A stretch of DNA of 64,000 nt, taken from assembly GCF_041434935.1 (NCBI RefSeq), contig NZ_CP107965.1, positions 62,001 through 126,000 on the forward strand. The letters run 5' to 3'. The position numbers and the translations under genes were made by a program. Under the pieces are notes generated by a model, which made no database searches, was not told the DNA's origin, and saw nothing but the letters and a program-made list of their open reading frames with translations. The stretch comes from Kitasatospora sp. NBC_00374. Its GTDB lineage: Bacteria; Actinomycetota; Actinomycetes; Streptomycetales; Streptomycetaceae. Every line of letters starts with the position of its first letter. Position 1 is the stretch's first letter. Shown here one piece after another: positions 25,612 through 34,689 of the stretch.

Positions 25612-26682
25612 TCAGGCCGGCTCTCCGGCTTCGAACGCCAGCAGGACCGAGCTCGCGGCGGCGTCGGTGAAGTACCGGGTCTCGCGCCAGGTCGCTCCGC
25701 CGTACTCGGCGGGCACGTAACTCAGCGACACCTCCGCAGCGTGCGGGTCGTCGTCGCCGTCCTGGCAGTCGTCGAAGGCGAGGAGAAGGGCGGTCAGCTC
25801 GGTCTGGGCGAGCAGCCGTCGCTCGCGGTGGTCGGGCTCGTCGTCGGTGGCCAGTTCGAGGGTGACCTCGGTCAGGTCCTCGTCCAGGGCGGCGTCGGTG
25901 CTGTCAGGGAGGTCGGCGCCGGGGACGAGCGCCGGGGTGGGCTCCGTGCTTGGCAGCGGCGGCCAGGCCCGGAACAGGAGCCCCTCCCCGTAGGGCGGGG
26001 TCAGCAGCGCCATGCCGGGCAGGACGTGCTCCGGATCGCTGCCGGGTCGGCCGGCGAGCAGTTCGATGAGGTTGCCGTTGCCGAAGAACCGTCCGAGCTG
26101 GCCGGGAGCCCGGATGCCGGGCGTGTCCACCGAGCGCAGGCTCATCCCGCCGCGCCGGGCGAGGCGGGAGATCGACTCCAGGTCCTCCCGGATCCGCTCG
26201 TCGTGCCCGAGCAGGTCCGAGAGGCCGATCAGCGTCAGGGTGAGCAGCTTGTGCTCGGGGGTGGGCCGGTAGGGCTGGAACGTCGGCTGCCCGGTGCCGG
26301 CCTGGACCCGGGTGAGGACCAGCTCGCGCGCCTGGGCCAGCAGCTCGACGGCGCCGCTCACGGTGTCGGTGCTCCGGGCCAGCAGGGGGTGCCCGGCCTG
26401 GGTGCCGCGCAGGTCCACCACCCACGACGTCACCAGGCCCGAGTGGAGCTCGGCGGCCCACAGCGTGTTCAGCAGGGCGCTGATCCCGCTGCCGGGGAGA
26501 CCGGTGATGGCGGTGGGGACCGCGCCGTCCGGGTCGTACAGCTCCAGCGTGGCGTCGTTGCCTTCGGGGTGGCGGCCGATCGCGATGGTTCCGGCTTCGG
26601 GCTCGAACAGCGTCTCGACGCTGGGTCGGTTCGGCATGGTCTGCAGGTCCGCGAGCTGCTTCGCGGTGGGAGTGGTGGTCAC
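25612..26682 (-). CDS. FtsK/TraB-fold protein with degenerate Walker A
   Basis: 356 residues from the GTG at 26682 (AGAAGGA upstream). Residues about 35-210 follow the FtsK/SpoIIIE ATPase order: a glycine loop AITGLPGSGISALL, WVVDLRG, a long helix and the Walker-B-like strand LLTLTLIGLSDLL, then a domain-closing ARRGGMSLRSVDTPGI. The catalytic lysine is replaced by Ile and the Walker B acid by Gly. It is therefore probably a non-hydrolysing partner or regulator of the true translocase at 27572-29836. The C-terminal third is acidic and unfamiliar. Confidence 0.65.
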   Translation of the reverse strand: MTTTPTAKQLADLQTMPNRPSVETLFEPEAGTIAIGRHPEGNDATLELYDPDGAVPTAITGLPGSGISALLNTLWAAELHSGLVTSWVVDLRGTQAGHPLLARSTDTVSGAVELLAQARELVLTRVQAGTGQPTFQPYRPTPEHKLLTLTLIGLSDLLGHDERIREDLESISRLARRGGMSLRSVDTPGIRAPGQLGRFFGNGNLIELLAGRPGSDPEHVLPGMALLTPPYGEGLLFRAWPPLPSTEPTPALVPGADLPDSTDAALDEDLTEVTLELATDDEPDHRERRLLAQTELTALLLAFDDCQDGDDDPHAAEVSLSYVPAEYGGATWRETRYFTDAAASSVLLAFEAGEPA

Positions 26683-26705
26683 GGCGGTTGTCCTTCTGGG
26701 ATGGC

Positions 26706-26739
26706 GCAGGGCACGGCAGCTGGTGCTGCCGTGCCCTGC
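26706..26739 (-). terminator. 15-bp stem-loop terminator
   Basis: GCAGGGCACGGCAGC (26706-26720) pairs perfectly with 26725-26739 around a 4-base loop. It lies 32 bases after the Nudix stop and only 23 bases before the next start, so it may also limit readthrough into the FtsK-like gene. Confidence 0.75.
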
Positions 26740-26771
26740 TGGGTTGTTCGGTTGTCGGTGCCCGGGGACGG

Positions 26772-27206
26772 TCAGCCGGCGAGGGAGAGTGCGTCCGCGA
26801 GGATCTCGGCGTGGTCGAAGGCCAGGTCGTCGGGGAGGTCGGTGAGGGGGACCCAGCGCACGGCGGCGGCGTCGTCGCCGGCGTTGGCCTGGGTGCCGGC
26901 CGGGACGGTGACCAGGTAGGCGTCGGTGATGTAGCGGCCGCGGGGGTCGCGGCCGGGGGCGTCGTAGCGGCCGACCAGGCGCAGCTGCTCCTCGTCGGCA
27001 CGCACGCCGGTTTCCTCCTCCAGCTCCCGGACGGCGGCGGCGAGGGCGCTCTCGTCGTCGTCGATGTGGCCGCCCGGCAGGGCGAGCTTGCCCTTGTGGG
27101 GCGGCCAGCCGCGCTCGATCAGCAGGACCTCGCGGGTGCCGCCGGCGGCGGCGGACCTGATGCACACCACGTCGGCGGTGTGGCGGACGGTCTCGGTGTC
27201 GGTCAT
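26772..27206 (-). CDS. Nudix hydrolase
   Basis: 144 residues. The Nudix box is complete: GGHIDDDESALAAAVRELEEET(G) from about residue 45. It would hydrolyse a nucleoside diphosphate linked to another group; specificity is not readable. Nudix genes accompany transfer modules in several actinomycete integrative elements, which fits its position next to the TraB-like gene. Confidence 0.9.
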   Translation of the reverse strand: MTDTETVRHTADVVCIRSAAAGGTREVLLIERGWPPHKGKLALPGGHIDDDESALAAAVRELEEETGVRADEEQLRLVGRYDAPGRDPRGRYITDAYLVTVPAGTQANAGDDAAAVRWVPLTDLPDDLAFDHAEILADALSLAG

Positions 27207-27268
27207 TCGTGGTTCCTCTTGTCTGGCCCGCGCGGTGGCGGGCCGGTCTGGGGTTGGTGGTGGGGCCG

Positions 27269-27295
27269 CCGCCCGGGCGTGTTGCGCCCGGGCGG
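27269..27295 (-). terminator. Hairpin between a small ORF and the Nudix gene
   Basis: An 11-bp stem (CCGCCCGGGCG with its complement) and a 5-base loop lie just after the stop of the small gene at 27303. Likely terminator or attenuator. Confidence 0.6.
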
Positions 27296-27302
27296 GGCGC
27301 GG

Positions 27303-27485
27303 CTACTTGCGGGGCGGGATGGTGGACAGGGTGGCGAAGACCTTGGCGGCCTCGACGGTCAGGTGGGCCTGGTTGTAGTTGCCGTCGGTGCCGAGCTGGA
27401 GGGCCTGGTCGATGAGCTCGCGGGCCCGGTCGGCGTCGGTTCCGGTGCGGCCGAGGAGGTTGTTGAGGGTGTCTATGACGGACAT
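27303..27485 (-). CDS. Small helical protein
   Basis: 60 residues from the ATG at 27485, mostly one or two amphipathic helices (TLNNLLGRTG, ARELIDQALQLG, AHLTVEAAKVFATL). No recognised family. It follows the TraB-like gene and may belong to the transfer operon. Confidence 0.6.
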   Translation of the reverse strand: MSVIDTLNNLLGRTGTDADRARELIDQALQLGTDGNYNQAHLTVEAAKVFATLSTIPPRK

Positions 27486-27571
27486 GAGGTTGTTCCGTTC
27501 TCGGTGTCGGCCGGCGGGCCGCCGGTGGGGTCGGTGGGCCGGGGCCGGGCCGCGCGGGGCGGCCCGGCTGC

Positions 27572-29836
27572 TCACTTCCAGCTGGGGCCGGAGTGCCGGA
27601 TGCAACTGCGGTGCACGTAGTACGTCTGCGTCCCGGAGCCCTGGCGGACGACCTCGCCCTCGGCGACCCACACCGTGAGCCAACCGCTGATGGTCGTACG
27701 GACGGTCGGGTAGCCGAGCCTCTTGAGCTCGGCCTCCATCCGGGAGGGGCCGGTTCCTTGCGGTCCGGCGTCCAGCAGCAGGCGCATGGCCGCGTCCTGC
27801 GGCGAGGGTCGGCCCTGCTGCGGCAGCTCGGTGCCCGCAGCAGCCGGTGCGGGCGCCGCGTCGCCGGGCCCGACCGGTGCGGTCGGCGCCTGGGGCTCGG
27901 ACTCGGCCGGCACCGGTGCGGCGGCCGCGCGGTCCGCGGTGCCGCTGTTGTCGACGACCAGGCGCAGTCCGCTCTCGCCGGGCGGCGGGGCGGGGCGGTC
28001 CTGGACCGGCGGCATGGCCTGGGCGGCCGGACCGTCAGCACCGGCCGGTGCCTGCTGCTGGGCGGCGAGCCGGGCGCCGTGCTTGGGGAAGAGCTTGTCC
28101 CACCGCACGGTGCCGGGCTGGACGACCTGCCCGGTGCCGGACCGGGAGGTCACCACCGGGTCCTCGCCGAAGGTGCCGCCCGGCCCGGCCGGGTTGGAGG
28201 CGCTGGGCACCGGTACCACCGTGACGCTGGTGTACGGCACGGTGACCGGGTGGAGCGGCTCGTCCGGGTACAGCAGCGGCAGGGTCCGGGCCCAGCGGCT
28301 GCCGTAGTAGATCCCGTAGTCGACGTCCCGGCTGATCTGGTCGAGCAGCGGCCGGCGCTCCCAGACGCCCTTGGCGATGGCGTCCATGTTCCGCGGGTCG
28401 AGCATGTACGCCTTGAACGGGCGCGGCTTGGTCGACTCGTAGGCGTTGAACCCGCAGCCCGGCCACGGGGCGTCGCTCGGGTCGACGCTCTGGTACCCGG
28501 CGAACAGGTAGCTGAGCTCTTCCGGGTCGGTGACGAACATCCCCCAGCGCCAGGTCGCCCGCTTCTTCATCGGAACGGGGATGCTGTCGCTGGTGGCGCG
28601 CAGCGAGGCCACCAGGACCCGGACGCGCATGGCGCGGCCGGTGTTCTGGATGGTGACGATGTCGTTCTTGATGTCGTTGGGCAGGTCCGCGGTCTCGTCG
28701 ACGACGATGACGATCTCGGGGACGTCCGGTCCGACGGGCAGCTTGGTGTCGTTGACCTCCCGCATCCGCCGCTGGTAGCGGGTCTTGCGGCGCTCGATGA
28801 TCTGGATGCCCATCCGGACCATTGCGCGGGCCTCGTCGTGGGTCGGTGCGACCCAGTCGAGGACCGGGCGGGCGTAGGCGCCGTCCAGGGCCCACGAGGT
28901 GAGCCAGGGCAGTGCCAGGCCCGCGCCGGTGGTGTCGATGTGCCACACGATCGCGTCGACGGTGCGCAGGAGCTGCGCGTTGATGACGCCGAGGGTGTTG
29001 GTCTTGCCGGAGCCGGTGTCGCCGATCCCGAGGCCGCAGATGTAGGCGAGCGAGCCCAGCGTCGGGGTGGCGTCGCGGTGACGGCCGATCTCGAACGGGT
29101 TGTCGATGCTGGTCGGGGACAGGTCCATCGGGAACGGCAGGTTCTGCGCCATGACGTTGACGGTCGAGACCCGGATGATCGCTGTTCCCTTGGCGCGGCC
29201 GGCTGCGACTTCGACGCCGCAGCCCTCCGCCAGGCGCAGGTCGGAGCCGAAGCCCTCCTCGTTCGCCTTGACCTGCTTCCAGGTGACGCCGCCCGGGGGC
29301 AGCAGCACCTCGACGGTGTAGCCGGTGTTCGCCTCCCAGGTCGCGATGCCGACGACGCGGCAGCCCTGGATGTTGGTGACCCGCTGGATGCGGGCCTCCC
29401 ACTGCTGGCCCCACCGGTTGTGCTCCTCCTGGCGGCCGCGGGACTCCTTGGCGTCGGCCTGCTTGCGGCGGCGCACCTTGACGGCCTCGTCGTGCCTGGT
29501 CGACGCCGACCAGGAGACCCGGCCGAGCACCAGGCCTGTGGCCAGTGCGGCCAGTGCGGTCGCCGACCACGGGACCTGGATGCCGGCGGCCCAGGACGCC
29601 CAGCCGCCCGCTGCGAGCCACAGTGCGGCCCGGTAGGCGAGGGTTGAGCGCTCGGCGCCCTCGCGGGCCCCGCTGATGATGGTGCCGGCGGCGCCGCCGC
29701 CGGCCACGGCCAGGTCCCACCAGGGGTTCAGGCCGGTGACGTAGGTCAGGCTGGCCGCCGTCAGCGTGCTGCTGGCGGCGGTCAGGGCTGCGGTGTTGAG
29801 GGTGTGCGGTGCCCTCCAGTCCAGTTCGTACGGCAT
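27572..29836 (-). CDS. TraB/FtsK-like conjugative DNA translocase
   Basis: 754 residues. Four hydrophobic segments in the first 110 residues anchor it in the membrane. Then comes a coiled linker and an FtsK/SpoIIIE motor with Walker A GIGDTGSGKTNTL near 275 and Walker B IVIVVDETADL near 380, intact. After a Pro/Ala linker the last 75 residues form a winged helix (AAMRLLLDAGPQG to VRTTISGWLTVW), where Streptomyces TraB proteins recognise 8-bp TRS repeats. It should move double-stranded plasmid DNA between mycelial cells. The repeat array at 32991-33668 is a candidate target. GGGAGG precedes the start. Confidence 0.85.
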   Translation of the reverse strand: MPYELDWRAPHTLNTAALTAASSTLTAASLTYVTGLNPWWDLAVAGGGAAGTIISGAREGAERSTLAYRAALWLAAGGWASWAAGIQVPWSATALAALATGLVLGRVSWSASTRHDEAVKVRRRKQADAKESRGRQEEHNRWGQQWEARIQRVTNIQGCRVVGIATWEANTGYTVEVLLPPGGVTWKQVKANEEGFGSDLRLAEGCGVEVAAGRAKGTAIIRVSTVNVMAQNLPFPMDLSPTSIDNPFEIGRHRDATPTLGSLAYICGLGIGDTGSGKTNTLGVINAQLLRTVDAIVWHIDTTGAGLALPWLTSWALDGAYARPVLDWVAPTHDEARAMVRMGIQIIERRKTRYQRRMREVNDTKLPVGPDVPEIVIVVDETADLPNDIKNDIVTIQNTGRAMRVRVLVASLRATSDSIPVPMKKRATWRWGMFVTDPEELSYLFAGYQSVDPSDAPWPGCGFNAYESTKPRPFKAYMLDPRNMDAIAKGVWERRPLLDQISRDVDYGIYYGSRWARTLPLLYPDEPLHPVTVPYTSVTVVPVPSASNPAGPGGTFGEDPVVTSRSGTGQVVQPGTVRWDKLFPKHGARLAAQQQAPAGADGPAAQAMPPVQDRPAPPPGESGLRLVVDNSGTADRAAAAPVPAESEPQAPTAPVGPGDAAPAPAAAGTELPQQGRPSPQDAAMRLLLDAGPQGTGPSRMEAELKRLGYPTVRTTISGWLTVWVAEGEVVRQGSGTQTYYVHRSCIRHSGPSWK

Positions 29837-29839
29837 GGG

Positions 29840-32131
29840 TTACGCGCCTCCCTCGGGGACGTTCCACATCTCCTCGCCGTTGCGAGGGTTCTCGTTGTTG
29901 TCGATCTCCTTGGCGTGCAGGCGCCGGAACGCGGGCTGCAGCTCCATGGCGGCGGACTCGGCCTGCTTGAGGCCGTGGACGATGTCGCCGGCCATCTCAG
30001 CGATGACCGCCTCGACCGGCCAGATCTCCGCCGAGCGGACGGCGATCGAGGTGACGGTCTCGGCCAGGTGCGCCAGGCCGACGGGGATGCCCTCGTACTC
30101 GGCACCCACCGCCATGGCGCCCGCGCCCATGCCCATCCCCTTGGGAGACCAGTTGTTGTAGACGGTGCGGACCTCCTCGGCCGCGGTCTCCAGCACACTC
30201 GGGGCGAACCAGAGCGAGCCGTCCGACTTCAGGCCGCCGACGTTCCACATGTCCTCGCCCGGCCGGGGCTCCTCGTGCCGCAGCAGGTCGTCCTTGTGTG
30301 CCTGCCGGAAGGCGGGCTCCAGGTCGTCCGCGTAGGCCGCGGTGCTCTCCAGGATCTGGGCGACCTCGGAGACCTTCTCCGCCATCGCCGGGTCCATCGG
30401 GTACTGCGTGGCCGAGTTCTCGGCCAGGGCCATCACCGCGCCCATGGCGTGCCGGATCGCGCCGGGCAGCCCCCGGTACTCGGCTGCCACCGACGCCATG
30501 ACCGGCGGCTCGTAGGAGCGGTAGGCCTCCGCCACCGCTTCAGCCGACTGTGCGAACACCGACACGTGCTCTCCCTTGCTGTTCGTGGTGGCCATGCCGG
30601 CCACCGTGGGTGCCGTGGAGCCCGGGTCGTCGACCGCGTGCGCCACGTCGTTCTCGTCGCCGCCCGAGTCCAGTTCGTCCTCGGCGGCCTGGTCGGCCCG
30701 GCGCTCGGCGTCCATCCGGGCCCGGGAGCCGGCTCCGAGCCAGCCCCAGATCTTGCGCCAGACCCGGGCCGGCCAGTCCATGCCGAACCCGGTGAACGGC
30801 CGATAGCCGAACACGGCCGGGATGTTGGCGAACGTGCCGACCAGCAGCCCGAACGGGGCCACGACCAGCGAGGCCAGCGTCGCCAGGAAGCCCGCCCCGG
30901 CCATCCGAGCCATGTGCTTGGCCCACCGCTTCCCGGCCTTGCGGGCGTGACGGCGGGCGGCGGCCGAGGAGGTCCATGCCTTCGCCGACCGGTCGCGGCC
31001 CCAGGCGAACATCCGCCGGCCTGCGCGGGCGGCGCCGGCCTTCGCCTTGTCCCAGTCCTTCAGCACCTGCGGCCGGTCACCGCCGCGCTCACGGGCGGAG
31101 CGGTTGCGCGCTGCGCCGATCCCGTCCCGGCCCCGGCCGCTGTCGCGCGCCCCGCCGGAGGCCGAACCGCCGCCACCGGTACCGGCGCCGGTCCGGGAGC
31201 CGGACCCGCCACCGCGGCCCAGGGTGCTGCTGCGCCCGGCCGCCGAGGTGAGCCGGCCTGCGCCGGTCCCCGACGTGGAGGTCCCGCCGCGGCCGTTGCC
31301 GTGCGTGCCCTTCAGGCCCGAGGTCCCGTTGCGGGTGGTGCCGCCCGCTCCGGTGCCGCGCTGCGCCGCACCGCGGCCGGAGGTGGTACTGCCGAGCGTG
31401 CCCAGCGGCTGGCGGGTGGAGCCTGTCGAGCCGGAGCTCCGGCCGCCCGTCCCGCCCGCACTGCTCCGGCCGCCGCCGGTTGCGCCGGAGCCGAAGAAGC
31501 TGCCGCTGCCACCGGACCGGCCGGCCGGACCGCGGCCTGCGCCGCCCGCGCCGCCGGAGCGGCGCTGACCGCCTCCGGCACCGCCGCCGGAGCGGCTGCC
31601 GGTCAGCCAGCCTCCTATGCCCCGGCCCGCTCCACCCGCCGCCGAACCGGCACCGCGCGCGGCGGCCCCGGCCGCACGGCCACCCGCCTTGGTCGCGGCC
31701 GCGGCGGTCCGGGCGGAGCGGACCGCGGCGACACCCGCGATCCCGGCTCCGGCCGCCGTCGCGGCTCCCGCCGCCACCACACCGGTCATCCCGCCGTAGT
31801 AGCCGCCGCCGCTGATCGCGACCACCGCGAGGTTGGCGCCGTTGACGAGCAGCGGCACCGCCGCGACCCGCCCGCGCTCGGGCTCCGCGCTCTCCTCCTC
31901 CGGCGGCTCCTGCGCCTGTTCGTCGTCCAGGTAGACACTGTCCGGCTCGTCGTCGGGGCCCGGAGGGGGCGCGAGTTCCGGGTCCGGGGCAGGTCCGGCT
32001 TCCGCCGGCTGGGGCTCCGGGTCGGGGCCGGGCGGCGGCGCGGTGGCGCCGGAGCGGACCGGGGCGGGCAGGACGAAGGCGGGCTTCTCGGGGGCGGTGG
32101 GATCGGTGACTGCGGACGTGGACGTGGTCAT
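29840..32131 (-). CDS. Large membrane protein of the transfer operon with duplicated C-terminal domain
   Basis: 763 residues. An acidic Pro-rich N-terminus (1-95) is followed by a hydrophobic segment near 100-135, a Gly/Ser/Arg low-complexity region (150-350), a basic helix and a second membrane region near 415-450. Residues about 525-640 and 650-763 are two copies of one domain. Each runs from a FA(Q/P)S helix through AEYRG(L)P or AEYEGIP and EPAFRQ or QPAFRR to GE(D/E)MWNV. The stop is four bases before the TraB start, so it is co-transcribed. Probably an envelope component of transfer or spread; family not recognised. Confidence 0.75.
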   Translation of the reverse strand: MTTSTSAVTDPTAPEKPAFVLPAPVRSGATAPPPGPDPEPQPAEAGPAPDPELAPPPGPDDEPDSVYLDDEQAQEPPEEESAEPERGRVAAVPLLVNGANLAVVAISGGGYYGGMTGVVAAGAATAAGAGIAGVAAVRSARTAAAATKAGGRAAGAAARGAGSAAGGAGRGIGGWLTGSRSGGGAGGGQRRSGGAGGAGRGPAGRSGGSGSFFGSGATGGGRSSAGGTGGRSSGSTGSTRQPLGTLGSTTSGRGAAQRGTGAGGTTRNGTSGLKGTHGNGRGGTSTSGTGAGRLTSAAGRSSTLGRGGGSGSRTGAGTGGGGSASGGARDSGRGRDGIGAARNRSARERGGDRPQVLKDWDKAKAGAARAGRRMFAWGRDRSAKAWTSSAAARRHARKAGKRWAKHMARMAGAGFLATLASLVVAPFGLLVGTFANIPAVFGYRPFTGFGMDWPARVWRKIWGWLGAGSRARMDAERRADQAAEDELDSGGDENDVAHAVDDPGSTAPTVAGMATTNSKGEHVSVFAQSAEAVAEAYRSYEPPVMASVAAEYRGLPGAIRHAMGAVMALAENSATQYPMDPAMAEKVSEVAQILESTAAYADDLEPAFRQAHKDDLLRHEEPRPGEDMWNVGGLKSDGSLWFAPSVLETAAEEVRTVYNNWSPKGMGMGAGAMAVGAEYEGIPVGLAHLAETVTSIAVRSAEIWPVEAVIAEMAGDIVHGLKQAESAAMELQPAFRRLHAKEIDNNENPRNGEEMWNVPEGGA

Positions 32132-32280
32132 GTTCGGGACTCCTCTGGGACGGACGCCGCAAGGGCGGGGAGGGGCGTCCGGCCGGGTCGGGGAAGCGGC
32201 GCCGGGGCGGGACGGAGAGGGGCGGAACGAGGTGTTCCGCGCGGTCGGGGAGCTCCGCCCCGCCGACTACGTTCCGTGCT

Positions 32281-32380
32281 TGTCGTCGTTTGTAGCGACG
32301 ACAGCGAAAGGGGGGGTGAGGACCCCCCGTCCCCCGGAAAACGGGGGGTTCTGCCTTGCTGTCGCCTGTAGCGACAACAA
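32281..32380 (-). promoter_or_regulatory. tra-operon promoter region with two palindromic operators
   Basis: The 570-bp gap 32132-32703 holds two related palindromes. TGTCGTCG..CGACGACA lies at 32281-32303 and TTGCTGTCGCC..CGACAACAA at 32356-32380. Both contain TGTAGCGAC, and an extra CGACAACAAGCGA half-site adjoins the second. Between them lies a C/G-run hairpin. This is the only long gap before the large membrane protein and TraB genes, so it should be their repressed promoter. The GntR protein at 38482 is a candidate binder. Confidence 0.6.
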
Positions 32381-32703
32381 GCGACAACAAGCGATTTCGT
32401 AACTGTAGGTGATTATTCGGGGTCGGTGCCAGGCCTTTCGGCGGCCCGTCGGACCGCCGTCCGGACCCCCCGCCGACAGGTCACCGGCGGGGGGCAGGAC
32501 GGGATATCTGGCACCCGTCTTCGGGGGTTCGCGCAGGGCCGGACCGGGTGCCGCGAGTGCGCGTTCCGAGCCGGTTCGAGCAGTTCCCGAAGGCCTGCGG
32601 CTACCGCCCGGCAGGGCCCCCGGGGACCCCGGCCGAGAAGGCCGGGGAGCCCGGGAGAGAGCTTCGCCAGAGGCAGTCGCAGACCCTGCGGGGGCCGGTG
32701 CAG

Positions 32704-34683
32704 TCAAGCCGGAGCATGGGCCAGCTCCTTGGTGTGCGCCTTGCCCAGGTCGACCCCGGACTCGGACGGGCCGGCCGCCTGCTGCGCCTCGGCGCCCTCG
32801 GCGGCCGCCGTTTCGCCGGCCTTCTGGTGGAGCTGGCGGGCCAGGTCCATGACGCGCTGGGCGCGCGCCTGGTTGACGCCCAGCCAGGCCTGGGTCTTCT
32901 TGATGCCGCCGGTGCTGAACGTCTTGCCGTCCGGGTTGATCCGAGCCAGCAGCAAAGGAGCGAGCTCCTCGTCGGTGCGGGTGTCGGAGTCCGTACCCGC
33001 CAGCGCGTCGTCGGGCCACGGGGCCGTACCCGGGTCGGTGTCCGTACCCGGCGCGGCCGTACCCGCCCACTGGTGGGTGAGCGTGGTGGCCGTACCCGGT
33101 GCGGGGCCGTCGGCCTCGCCGCCCGTACCCGCCGTGGGTCGGACGGGACCGAGGTCGTACTCGTACACGCTGTCCGCGACCGGGCCGGGCACCTCATCCG
33201 TACCCGTGTCCGCCGCGCTCGTACCCGCTCCCGTACCCGGCAGCGGCTCCGGCTGAGAGCCCGGACGCGGGGCGGGTACGGTCGTACCCGCCGTGACCTG
33301 CGAGTTCGCGGCGGGTACGGCCTGCTTCGCCGTACCCGTACCCGCGTCGGCCGTACCCGGGTACGGCCTGTCAGCCGTACCCGTTGTGGCCGGGTACGGC
33401 CGCTCGCCCGTACCCGTACCCGTACCCGCCGTACCCGGGTACGGCTCGGCGGTCGTACCCGTACCCGCCTCAGCCGTACCCGTACCCGCGTCGGCGGCGA
33501 CCGGGTACAGCCCGCTGGCCGTACCCGTACCCGCCGGTGCCGTACCCGGGTACGGGCCGAGCGCCGAGTGGGTACGGACCCGATCACGCGGGTACGGCGC
33601 GGTGCCCGTACCCGTACCCGCCTCGGCCGTACCCGCTCCCGGGCCCCGGCCGCCTGACGCCGTACCCGCCTGGTCGGTCAGCCGGGTCTGCATCGCCGTC
33701 TCGACGTCCTTGGTGCTGCGGAAGTTCAGCCGCGCGTACTCGGGAGTACGCACCCGGCGCAGCAGGGCCGTCATGACCGCCTCGTGGTCCTCGATCGGCA
33801 CGCGGGCCTGGGCGAGTTGGGCGAGGCGGTCGGCCCGGGCTATCCGGGCGTTGATGAACCGGCCGGTGCGGGCCGGGGTCTTGGGGTCGCCCAGCAGCTG
33901 GCGCAGGCGGTAGAGGCGGTAGCCGGCGCGGTCGATGCGGACTTGGCGGGTGGCTTCGGTCTGGGAGATGTGCTCGTTGGCGGCCAGGGCGAGCTGGACG
34001 CGCACCCACTCGACGGGGTGGCACATCCGCACCAGGCTGAGCTTGCGGTCCAGCCACTGCCCGGCCTTGCGGGCGGACAGCTCGCGCATCGCGAGCCGCT
34101 CCTCGATCGAGCCGAGCTCGAAGAGGGTGGCGGCGATGATCGGCCACACGGCGCGGGCGACCATGCCCATGGTGTCGGAGGCCTCCGAGGCACTGAAGGC
34201 GGAGGATGTCGCAGCCAGGACCCACACCAGCACGCCGGAGGGGCCGGGCGACTTGCCGCTGCGCGAGCGGCGCCGCGCCCGCATGCCGCAGACGACCGCG
34301 GCGACGTCGAGTGCGGCGAACGGCATCCAGTCCCACGGGGGCTGAAGGTGGATGACGTGGCGTCCCAGGCGGCGAAGGCCGTCTGAGGACAGGCCGGCCG
34401 CGGCGGAGGCCACCAGGACGGTCAGGACGTCCTCGACCCGGCGGCCCCGTACGTCCGAGAGCTCCTTGCGCCGCTCGGCCTCGTCCTCGGGCAGGTTCTT
34501 CTGCTCCTCCAGTTCGCGCTCGACCCGGCGCCACATGCGCATGGCCAGAATGCCGGCGACCGCCGCGACCCCGATGCCGAGCAGGAGGTTGAGGTGGTCC
34601 GAGAGCCAGTTGACGGGGACGAAGTCTCGGATCTGGGAGAGGGGGGAGGCCGTCAGCGACGGCCCGGTCTGGTTGGTCATCAA
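32704..34683 (-). CDS. DUF2637 / Spd-like transfer protein with embedded 8-mer repeats
   Basis: 659 residues. The N-terminal 210 residues have four membrane segments in the DUF2637 pattern typical of Streptomyces Spd and transfer proteins. A cytoplasmic helical domain runs to about 340. Residues 340-560 are a Gly-Thr-Ala-Tyr-Pro low-complexity stretch encoded by the GTACCCG-type repeats. A C-terminal HTH-like segment (GGIKKTQAWLGVNQARAQRVM) ends the fold. Spd proteins aid plasmid spread within the recipient mycelium. The repeat-encoded part may exist for its DNA rather than its protein sequence. Confidence 0.8.
   Translation of the reverse strand: MMTNQTGPSLTASPLSQIRDFVPVNWLSDHLNLLLGIGVAAVAGILAMRMWRRVERELEEQKNLPEDEAERRKELSDVRGRRVEDVLTVLVASAAAGLSSDGLRRLGRHVIHLQPPWDWMPFAALDVAAVVCGMRARRRSRSGKSPGPSGVLVWVLAATSSAFSASEASDTMGMVARAVWPIIAATLFELGSIEERLAMRELSARKAGQWLDRKLSLVRMCHPVEWVRVQLALAANEHISQTEATRQVRIDRAGYRLYRLRQLLGDPKTPARTGRFINARIARADRLAQLAQARVPIEDHEAVMTALLRRVRTPEYARLNFRSTKDVETAMQTRLTDQAGTASGGRGPGAGTAEAGTGTGTAPYPRDRVRTHSALGPYPGTAPAGTGTASGLYPVAADAGTGTAEAGTGTTAEPYPGTAGTGTGTGERPYPATTGTADRPYPGTADAGTGTAKQAVPAANSQVTAGTTVPAPRPGSQPEPLPGTGAGTSAADTGTDEVPGPVADSVYEYDLGPVRPTAGTGGEADGPAPGTATTLTHQWAGTAAPGTDTDPGTAPWPDDALAGTDSDTRTDEELAPLLLARINPDGKTFSTGGIKKTQAWLGVNQARAQRVMDLARQLHQKAGETAAAEGAEAQQAAGPSESGVDLGKAHTKELAHAPA
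32991..33668. repeat. Cluster of CCGTACCC 8-mers, candidate clt/TRS-like locus
   Basis: By my count about 29 copies of GTACCCG, mostly as CCGTACCC(G), plus about nine in the opposite orientation lie within 680 bp inside the spd-like gene. Some form head-to-tail runs of two or three, others palindromes CCGTACCCGGGTACGG. Streptomyces TraB recognises clustered 8-bp TRS repeats at clt, so density, unit length and position suggest a recognition locus embedded in coding sequence. Confidence 0.6.
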
Positions 34684-34689
34684 GGTCTG

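Noticed and set aside
29804..32371. 855-codon plus-strand frame
   Set aside because: Antisense to the Gly/Ser-rich transfer protein, whose start, ribosome site and domain duplication support the minus strand.
32991..33668. CRISPR array
   Set aside because: Units are 8-mers at irregular spacing in both orientations inside a coding frame, without unique spacers of constant length.
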